Origin: Megamerina dolium
Lineage: Eukaryota > Arthropoda > Insecta > Diptera > Megamerinidae
Length of the DNA stretch: 64,000 nt
Direction of reading: 5' to 3'
Assembly: GCA_963854835.1 (NCBI GenBank)
Contig: OY978525.1
Location: forward strand, 101,139,388 to 101,203,387
Shown here: positions 55,491 through 64,000 of the stretch, piece by piece
How positions within the stretch are numbered: the stretch's first letter is position 1
Layout: each line of letters begins with the position of its first letter
Notes under the pieces: generated by a model
What the model was told of the DNA's origin: nothing
The model's input: the letters and a program-made list of their open reading frames with translations, nothing else
Database searches by the model: none
Translations under genes and position numbers: made by a program

Positions 55491-55769
55491 TTACTGAATA
55501 CATGAACTATTTGGACAATTAAAACGTCGCCTCAGTTGTTGTTGTTGGTGCTCGCAGTGATGCTGGCTAAACGATGGATAGAATTGCTGCTGTTGGCATT
55601 GCTGCTCTTGTTTCAGCCGATAATTATTATGAGTTGCTTCGTTCTGCTGATGTTGGCAATTTGTGCCACTGTTGTAATGACAATTTCCCTTATCACCGTT
55701 ATTATGAATGTCGCCGCTATCTTTATAGTTGCTGCTACTGTTGATATTTTCGATGTTGTCGTTTGTCAT
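55491..55769 (-). other. Gln/Asn/His-rich low-complexity open frame, possible 5' exon
   Basis: The minus strand gives 92 codons rich in Asn, His and Gln (MTNDNIENINSSSNYKDSGD, CQHQQNEATHNNYRLKQEQQ), ending in a stop. Its composition resembles the exon 1 tail of Hs3st, and it lies 2.4 kb upstream on the same strand. It may be part of a 5' UTR exon with CAN repeats or chance low complexity. No domain is present. Confidence 0.25.
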
Positions 55770-56469
55770 TATTATTTGCTGCTGTATTATGTTGTATTAG
55801 TAGTGGTAGTGGTAGTAGCAAGAGTAGTAGCAGCAGCAGCAGCTACAGCATTTGCAATTATTTATACAATTTGTTATTTTTGTTATTTTCACTGCTTTTA
55901 ATGTTGTTATGGTGTCCTGCTTTACGATATCCTCATCGCCTTTCTTATCTCACTATTACTTTTAATAGCATTTCTAGTATTTCTGTTGTGATGAATTTTC
56001 TGTTGTGTTTTGTTGTTTCGTTTTATTGGCCTTTCTTTCTTCTCTAAAATATGTGACTTCCTTACATATGTATGTAGATATTTGTATATACTAGATATAT
56101 ATGCTTGTAATTAACTAACTTAGTTTTAGTGATGGCACTTTTTGATATGTTTAGTTGTTGTTGTTGTTGTTTGTTTTACATTTGTATTATTCACATATAT
56201 ATTTAAATGTATTTTTTTGCTTCTCTTGGTCAATCACAATGTTCTATTTCTATTACATTGCTTCCATTGCTGCATTTAACTGCTGTGTCGGTGTCTTCAA
56301 GTAGTCGAATAATCACAGTGATGTTTTTTTTTAAATATTCACATGTAACTGAAAATGGATTGAAAAAAGACAAGAAAATTTAGTAAATGAAGGAAATTTT
56401 TCTTAATAACACTAGGTGATAAATTTTGAGCATTTTTGTAATTTTTTCTACCACACTAATCAGTGTATG

Positions 56470-57460
56470 ATTTCATAATTTGCAAGCGAAAATCAAAAGT
56501 TATTAAGTTGAAACTCAGCACAGGAGCCTATATTTGCTAATGCATGAGCGATTTCGAAAATGAATAAAATCGGATGAAAATTACAGCTAGCTCTCATACA
56601 AAAGTATGATATTAAATGTATGTTTAGATACTTTGCAATCGAAAATATAAAGCTATTTAGTTTAAGTTCAGAATGTGCAACTACATTTGCTAATGTATGA
56701 ACTATTTTAAAAATTTGCAAAATCGAATGAAAACTACACCCACCTCTCATACAAAATTATATTGTTAAGTGTATGTTTACATACTTTGCAATCGAAAATA
56801 TAAAGCTATTAAGTTGAAACTCAGTACAGGAGCCTATATTTGCTAATGCATGAATAAGTTTGAAAATCAATAAAATCGGATGAAAATTACACCTACCTCT
56901 CATACAAAAGTATGATATTAAATGTATGTTTAAACACTTTGCAAGTGAAAATATAAAGCTATTACGTTGAAACTCAGTACAGAAGCGTATATATTCTAAT
57001 ATATGAACGAGTTTAAAATTGAGCAAAATCAGATGAAAACTACACCCCCCCTCTCATACAAAATTATGTTGTTAAGTGTATGTTTAGAGACTTTACAATC
57101 GAAAATATAAAGCTATTAAGTTGAAACTCAGTATATACGATTATATTTACCAAAGTATGGTCAGGTCTGAAAATGGTCGGAATCGGATGAAAATCACACC
57201 CACCTCCCCTACAAATGTATATTTTCAAATGAATACTTTCACACTTTGCATACGAAAATGTAAAGTTATCACGGTGAAACTCGTTGGATGTAATTATATT
57301 CATCAATGTATACAAATGTTTGAAAATGAACGAAATCGATTGAAAACTACACCTATCTCTCATATAAAATTATGCTTTCAAATGTATGATTTGATATTTT
57401 TCCAAGGAATTGTATGAAAAGAACATCTACCTTTAGCATAAAAGTACATTTTTTCATAAG
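56470..57460. repeat. Tandem array of about six and a half 153-bp units
   Basis: The word CTCTCATACAAAA (or close variants) recurs at 56591, 56744, 56897, 57051, 57204 and 57357, giving steps of 153-154 bp. Each unit also has GAAAATATAAAGCTATTAAG, TTGAAACTCAG, a TTTGCTAATG/A-type word and AAATCGGATGAAAA. A seventh unit is partial. Because 153 is a multiple of three, one minus-strand frame stays open through several units, giving repeated FIFSIAKYLNIHL-like peptides. I treat that as a by-product. Confidence 0.9.
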
Positions 57461-58060
57461 TATATCCATCTATATGTAGTACAGTGTAGAGTATATAAAT
57501 AAATTCTAAAATATTTTGCTAAAAGATTACTTTAAAAATATTGTATATTAATATAATAAATTGTATTGTAAAATTCCGTATTTTAAAGAGTTTGCGATTT
57601 TTATATGGCTTCAAATGATTGGTATATGCACCTATTGTATAAAATGTTTGCTATATGTTTATATATGAAAGCAATCGTTTTTAAAATATACACAGCCAGC
57701 ATATACAATTTATACAAAGCTATTATGCACAATAAAATAAATTTATTATAGGTATTACTAAACATTCATCTGTATATGTGTATATATACATATATTATAC
57801 AATGACTCTCTTCAACCTATTCTACATGTATATAAACATGTATCTACACGTATAACCTCTAAAAATGTACATGGTGCGGACGAGTGTATTGAAGTTGAAT
57901 AATGACAACGGCGGTGAAGTTGAAAGCATATGTTGTTTTTACACATACCATATATTTTGCTCAACAAGAGAAACAAAATCACAAAACCATGTATATGAAT
58001 GTATTGTAGAAGAAGAAGAAGAAGAAAAATGCTGTTCATACAAACTCCAATGAAAACGAA
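57461..58060. other. 5' flank, nothing recognised
   Basis: TA-rich sequence to about 57850, then a short more complex segment with (AGA)n at 58010-58025. Confidence 0.4.
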
Positions 58061-58430
58061 AATCATATGCAAGGTGCAAGTAGCATTGCCATTCTTCGGT
58101 TGATACAATTCCTGATCACAGACAACCGCCAACAAGCGATATTTCCGTAGATTTTTAGTATTATTGTGTGAGTATTCACGTTGCAGACGGTCTTTGTTGT
58201 GATTGCCATTTTTTGCATTTCTTTTTTTCAGTTTTCATTTTTCGATTGGCCGCAAAAGCACTGAGCACGTGAGTGCCTATATATGAAGTTTATTGACTTA
58301 GATTTCATAAAATTTATACATCAAAAACAAACGTACACTTCGAGTGCTGCACACACATATCGTCGAAGATGAACTGCACACCCAAGCGAAGAGAGCACCA
58401 ATCAAGCAATATTCTTTCTTCGATTTTTTC
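58061..58430. other. Higher-complexity segment, possible 5' exon or promoter
   Basis: This segment stands out from its surroundings by less biased composition (ATTGGCCGCAAAAGCACTGA, GCACGTGAGTGCC with an E-box-like CACGTG, TATATATGAAG). It could contain an upstream exon or regulatory sequence of the minus-strand gene. No reading frame or splice pair decides this. Confidence 0.2.
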
Positions 58431-58962
58431 TATGATAAAAAAATTACAATTAATTGTAACTAATCGGCAATATCAAGATAGTATATTTGATATTTTTCGG
58501 CATTGGTGATGATGACGAAAGTATTCGACATTTAACAAACCTCCAATATGGTTTTGAATAAAGGCTCCAGTCGCTAAAAATACATTTCGCATATTCGAAT
58601 GCAAGTTTTCATATACTTTTATTAAGGTTGACTTCGATCTAACGAATATAACATATCGTTCTGTGTCTCCATCTTATCTACCCAAAATGGAAGGCAACAA
58701 TGATTGTATTCGGTGTTCGGAATATGCTTACAAATGAAGTGGAGTAATATTGTTTCCGAAAAGGTACACTTGTGCAACATTTTAATGTCTATGAATATCC
58801 ATACATGCTTATAACAACATATATAGATACACTTATACGCAAATACATATATGAGCACATAGACGAGCATTCTAGCAATTCTATGGCCAAGGCTGTAACT
58901 AGAGCGAAATAAATGTTGCAGACGCTTAAATCGCATACGGGTGCAATCGTGCTATAAACTGA

Positions 58963-59021
58963 AAACAACAACAACAACAGGAACAACAACAACAACAGGA
59001 ACAATAACAACAACAACAATA
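58963..59021. repeat. (CAA)n microsatellite
   Basis: Interrupted CAA/ACA triplets. A second, shorter tract lies at 59157-59190. Confidence 0.85.
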
Positions 59022-59190
59022 GAATCAACGAATAGCAAATGCATCGCTAGCAACACATCAGCATTTGTAAACTATGTATGTATGCACGATATAAGCATTC
59101 TGCTTTAATGTTGCGCCATATGCAATAAAATGTTCCTTAGCGGCATTCAAGAATAAAAACAACAACAGCAACAACAACAACAACAACAAC

Positions 59191-62100
59191 TTTAACTATG
59201 GCAATAAATATAGCGTATAAGCACGATCAAGTAGAAGAAGATGAAGCAACAAATGTACAAAAAAAAATGGATTATTGCTGGCATAGAAAATACTTGTAAG
59301 AGAAAACGGGAAGGAAAAATTATAGTTGCATAAAATTAAATAATAGGTAACTACATACAAAGGATGTACTACGTACTCTCATATATAGGGTGTCTTAACA
59401 GTGATTTTAGTAGAGGAAAAGAATATGTTGTCAGAAAACATATATTCTAAAATACACACTTGTATCGCAAGTAGGAGAGATTTTCTACCCAATTATGAAA
59501 TTATTCATATGCTAGTAGAAGTAATCGTGGGTACCGGATTGCAATACAAATGTATTATAAATATTTCATGTCAGCAAACATACATTATGCGTACTGTTAT
59601 CCAATTACGGCCATATTCAAATGATTTAAGTAATCTTTGGTACCGAGTTTGAACTTAATAGATTTATATTAAAGTCAATAAAGTCTGAAATTATATTTAA
59701 GTCTGAAAACATACTACCATATGGAAGCACAGTGTAGCTTTTATCCAATAATTCCCTTGTAATGTGTGGTAAATTGCTTTATATGAACATTTTAAATTAT
59801 ATTTTTGTATGAAATCTAGCTCCAAATGATTTTTTGTACCGGTTTTCATCGCTGTAATTCCATAATTAAGGCAGTTATCGCTTGCATAGACTGACAGATA
59901 GACAAACGTTGCTAAATCGACATAGATGGGGGTTTTAATAATTCCCATACGTTTCAAATATCCTAATTTCCTGCGCGCGGGACTCGTTTCATTTCTTTTT
60001 TTTATTATTTTTTCCGAAAGTACTTGAGGATTGAGTTGAAATTTCTATACACTAGAATGAAGTGAATATTTTATTTCTATAAGAAATTGATTCATGTCCT
60101 TTTAAAAAAGATTTCCCCAAGATTTTCTACACATTGGCATAGACATATTTAGCACAAACAGAATTGAAGGCTTTTTATTATTATTAGAATTTAAGATTAC
60201 TTATAATTTTGAATTATAAATGGCTAATCTCGTATGATATCATATTCTTCAAGGATTGTCACAAAGCTTGAAGATCGATGCTCAGCTCTGCGGCTCCCAT
60301 CTGGACTCCAGCCACACAGTGATACGTAAGTGCTAAGACTGCAAAACACCCAAAATGCAGCCATAAGTACACGCACCGAAATTACACTCTTTCGACACTC
60401 TCCACATTACTGCGACACTACATCAAGAACGACCTTACAATTTATGACGAGGACATACAAAATCTGACGAACAACAATGTGATGGACCACAACTCACACA
60501 CTGACACTATTAAATGTATTTTTTTCATAAAAAGCATTACCTAGCAATGGAATACCTCGATTATTAAATAATTCGTTCATTATGGATTTCTGCAATTCGA
60601 AATTCATGCAATTTTGCTATTAAAATCAATGCATGCTATGTTCATAGTATGTTACTGCACTAAATTATGCACACCAATTTCTCTTGTAGTTTTTGTTGAT
60701 TTTCAATTCCTAACCAGCCATTAAATTATATACCAAAATTTAAAACAGCTTTCAAATTAGGAAGAATCCTTCTGACAAAAAAAAATAAATAAAACAAGAA
60801 TAAGATGATAATGAAGTAGCACGCCAAAAATATAGTTGAAAATTAAAATTGGAAAACCCAAGAAGAAAAAAAAAAAGAAATTATGTAGAAGAAAAGCAAG
60901 CATAACGAAATTACTGCATATAAAATAAAGTGAACAAAACAAAATCCACAACAACAACAGCCAACCAGCAGTCATCACATGCACTTACTGTGCAGCAGCA
61001 TAACTTTAAGGAACCAAATGAATTTCTATATACATATCTACTATCTACATATGTTGAAATATATATGAATGCATGTGGCTGTATGACAATTGTGTGCAAT
61101 GTGTAAACGGATATCCGGATGCATATCGCATTGTAGTCATATGGTATGGTATGGTGTTATCACCATGTTGAACGTACCATGAAAAACATCAATAACTAAG
61201 GCAGCAATATGAGTCCAAACCAATAAGAACAATATCGTAGTAGCATATTTTTTAAAGCACCGATTTTTATTACATTTCTTCATTTTATTTTTATACTTCT
61301 TCTTTTACTACGTTCTTATTGTCATTCTTATGCTGTGTTGTTGTTGTTGTACATATATTTCGCAAGAAGTTTTATTGAAAAATTAACAATGAACATGGTT
61401 TTCTGTGGCATATACATCTATATGGGTTCAACATATACGAACATTACTAATAGAATACGTGCTGAGTGTATTAGAGCAGACTCTGTGTTTGGACTTATTG
61501 CATTTGTAGATGTGCTTATATGTACAATGCATATATAAAAGAATATGTATGTATAGTCCATATGTAAGAAGTTCGATTAGATGGCAGCTAAAGTGGACAA
61601 TTGTTTTGGTTTTACTTTTACAATTCAATTGATTTGAAAATATATCGTATATATATCATATAGATATATCGAAATTGCCAATATATTTAATCAATAAATG
61701 AAGTATGTGCAACCAAATGGCTTGAAGGGAGGAGAAAATCGTTGCAATAAATAAAGAAGAATATATAAGTGCATGTGAGTGCACTTGAAAAGCAAAACAT
61801 TTGCTAAATAAATGAGAACTCGGCACGATGTGAGGAATTTATATTTTATCAATAAATCAGTTGGATTGAAATTGCCAACATTTTGAAGAAATATAATTTG
61901 GATTTTCTCAAAAAAATCCTGTTGAACTAAATATCACATATTCTTCAATTTCTTTTTAGTATTTTCTTTAAATGAAGCTGTTCATCATTTTGCATAGTCC
62001 GATTGTGCCTTTGAGCATTGAGAATTCCTGCAGAATTTTTATAATTTGCATGCAAAAATCTTTTAAAATAGTTAGTATTGTGGAAAAGCTGAAAAAATAT

Positions 62101-62316
62101 TGATATCACTGGAGTTATGTCGTTTAGATTGTCGATTGGTCATTTTGGTGTAATTCAATTACAAATATTTTCTCTGACTTCAGATATTTCACTGCTAATG
62201 ACTTCAGGTGAATTTTGTTTGAACGAAAATTTTTTTAGATTAAAACAAAATAAAAAAAAAAATAAATAAATGCACAAAATACTCGTAGAAAAAGAATACA
62301 TTTGTTTAGATACAAA
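59191..62316. other. 5' flank, nothing recognised
   Basis: AT-rich sequence with simple repeats and short frames without family features. A small stretch at 59880-59935 (GACTGACAGATAGACAAACG, CTAAATCGACATAGATGG) resembles the GTCCGTC part of the TATACCC repeat. Confidence 0.45.
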
Positions 62317-62318
62317 TA

Positions 62319-63229
62319 CGATGGCGGTCCCAGAAATACCTGACCTGACATATAGATGGCGGCAGTAGCTTGAAAAGTGGCAACCTCATAAAACATATTT
62401 TTTTAAGTTTCAAGGCACCACGTTGTTCAGTATTTTTTTTTTTTTTTGAGCCATCGAAAGGTTATGACCTCAGTGAATTTGTAAACATGGAAAAAATTGG
62501 TCACCGTTATGTAATTCAACACTTTCGTTTGAAAGGTCTCGGTCCATATTAAAGCCGAACTAGATTCTACTCTGGGGGAGTCTGCTCTTTCGTTTACGAC
62601 CATAAAATATTGGGTAGCAGAGTTTAAACGAGGTCGTACGAGCAGGCAAAACTAACACCGTAGTGGTCGACCAATTGAGGTGGCCACTTCAGAAACGGTT
62701 AAGAAAATCCACAAAAACGACTGGGATGATCGCTGGCTGTAGGTGCGTGAGCTAGACAATATTACAGGCATTTAAAAAAGTGATATACATCGTATATTGA
62801 CCTAAAATTTAGAGATGAAAAAGCTGTGTGCAAGATGGTGTCGCGTTTGCTCACAAACGATGTTTGGCGATGTTTCACAGTAATAAAGCCGACTTTTTGC
62901 GTCGATTCGTAACCATGGATGAGACATGGGTCCACCACTTCACACCTGAGACAAAGGAGCAGTCAAAACAGTGGACTGTAAGGGGGAATCGTGTCCAATG
63001 AAGGCGAAGACAGTTCCATCTGCAGGCACTGAAGAGGTGGAGTCTGCGGTAAATGGCTATTTTAATGAGCTAGACAATTCATACTATACATACAGGGTAT
63101 CGAAGCTAGGGAATATTGCTGGGAAAAGTGTATAGAGCTAAAAGGTGATTATGTTGAGAAATAAAGAAAAATTTTCCCAAATTTGTTGTGTTTTCTTTGT
63201 TAGATCGAGTAGTTTTGGGACCGACCTCG
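62319..63229 (+). mobile_element. Mariner element, internally deleted, with TA-flanked inverted ends
   Basis: The left end CGATGGCGGTCCCAGAAATA and the inverted right end CGAGGTCGGTCCCAAAACTA match at about 20 of 27 bases, with TA directly outside both (62317-62318 and 63230-63231). The transposase starts at 62487 with MEKIGHRYVIQHFRLKGLGP. It then shows many stops, keeps TMDETWVHHFTPETKEQSK (first Asp) at about 62913-62965, and jumps from KTVPSAG to VNGYFNELDNSYY. The block with the other two catalytic Asp residues is therefore deleted. The total length of 911 bp fits a 1.3-kb parent with about 0.4 kb lost. Confidence 0.88.
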
Positions 63230-63231
63230 TA

Positions 63232-64000
63232 GAACAAATTCTTGTTTTATAAATCTTATGAGATATTTTTTGCGCTCTCTAAATCATCGATTTAAGTCAT
63301 CAATTATCAAAAAATAATAAAATAATTAAACCGAAATGCCAAATGATCCTTGTACTAATAAAATGAACTCTTTGGTTAAATATTCGTATCAAACAATTCT
63401 ATTATTTCCACTGATATAAAACATGACTTATTACTAAAGAAATATCACTCTAAATCCACCTAAATAGTCTACTACATAGTGTATCATTCCTTTACAAGTT
63501 TAGTGTGGATTGCATCAGACTTTAGGGAATTAGTGTGGTATTATGAGTTGCGAAAACTGTATGTTCTGGTTTTTATCCTGCCCACCTATTCAATACAATG
63601 AGTTACGAAGAGAATATGTATTTGGCAAAGCGAATGCTGACGCGAAAATTGTGGGCATTGGACATTCGCTTGTACTTGACAAATACGTTCATCCAAATTT
63701 GACACTTTTGACATTTCAAAGCAAAATTATCGTATCATTGATTATACCTACAATTTATTTTTGTTGCTTGCTACTCATAATAATAGAGCAATTCGTGTGA
63801 AGATTCATTCATTCATTTATTCATGCAAAAAGATGCTAATGAGTACTAGGTAGATACGATATCAGCCAAAATCAGTTCCATAATAAAAATATATTTACAA
63901 ATCTAAATTCTTACACTATTTAACACGAACAACAGCAACAACATAAACACTAGCTTCTTAAAAGTTGAGGATTTATAAATTTTTGATAAATTTCAAAGTC
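63232..64000. other. 5' flank, nothing recognised
   Basis: An 85-codon frame at 63543-63800 starts MSCENCMFWFLSCPP and ends in a hydrophobic stretch. It shows no family feature that I recognise. Confidence 0.4.

Noticed and set aside
55536..56047. Leu/Val-rich plus-strand frames resembling a membrane protein
   Set aside because: They are the complement of CAN-type repeats. The hydrophobicity comes from triplet composition, with no conserved motif.
56470..57460. CRISPR-like or multi-repeat coding gene
   Set aside because: The units are long, adjacent and without spacers. The open frame follows from a period divisible by three and lacks codon-level constraint that I can see.
58622..58936. 104-codon minus-strand frame
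   Set aside because: No motif, no splice context and AT-driven composition. It is likely a chance frame.
63543..63800. 85-codon plus-strand frame MSCENCMFWF...
   Set aside because: Short, without recognisable domain or flanking splice signals. It is mentioned only in the flank description.

Overview
The window is about two-thirds A+T, with dipteran-style introns (GTAAG donors, pyrimidine-rich acceptors), CAG/CAA-rich coding repeats and many degraded Tc1/mariner and non-LTR elements. This points to a higher fly. A tephritid-like fly is my inference; nothing in the window proves the species.

I can support only one host gene. It is a heparan sulfate glucosamine 3-O-sulfotransferase on the minus strand, closest to the HS3ST5 type and probably fly Hs3st-A. 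Six coding exons span 53115 down to 8127, about 45 kb: 53115-52814, 35303-34787, 34582-34367, 19471-18927, 15421-15228 and 8350-8127. They join in phase to 1,998 nt (665 codons plus stop). The first exon encodes a Gln/His-rich cytoplasmic tail. The second carries the type II membrane anchor and a Ser/Gly-rich stalk. Exons 3 to 6 carry the Golgi-lumenal sulfotransferase domain, which is interrupted by a low-complexity insert of about 145 residues encoded by exon 4.

The introns are 17.5, 0.2, 14.9, 3.5 and 6.9 kb and are packed with mobile-element debris. There are DD34D mariner relics, one of them with almost identical terminal repeats beside exon 2. A second transposase family has the motif [11 protein letters not shown] piggyBac-like element sits between TTAA sites. 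LINE fragments with RNase H domains occur in both orientations, and one is interrupted by a second LINE type. A tRNA-derived SINE family has two full-length copies with target-site duplications and two truncated copies. A long dispersed repeat with TATACCCTG/CAGGGTATA ends is present in opposite orientations near 12 kb and 46 kb.

The 3' flank (1-8126) holds a mariner relic, a 514-bp TA-flanked MITE and a palindromic and tandem repeat cluster at 6.7 kb. The 5' flank (53116-64000) holds a dense AAGC/GCTT cluster, a Gln/Asn/His-rich low-complexity stretch, a tandem array of about 153-bp units, an internally deleted mariner at 62.3-63.2 kb and simple repeats. I see no second complete host gene, no functional tRNA or rRNA gene, and no CRISPR array. 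The most unusual items are the insert inside the catalytic domain, the SINE family, the piggyBac-like element, the nested LINE pair, the oppositely oriented repeats bracketing exons 2-5, and an unrecognised decayed coding segment at 31.9-32.35 kb.
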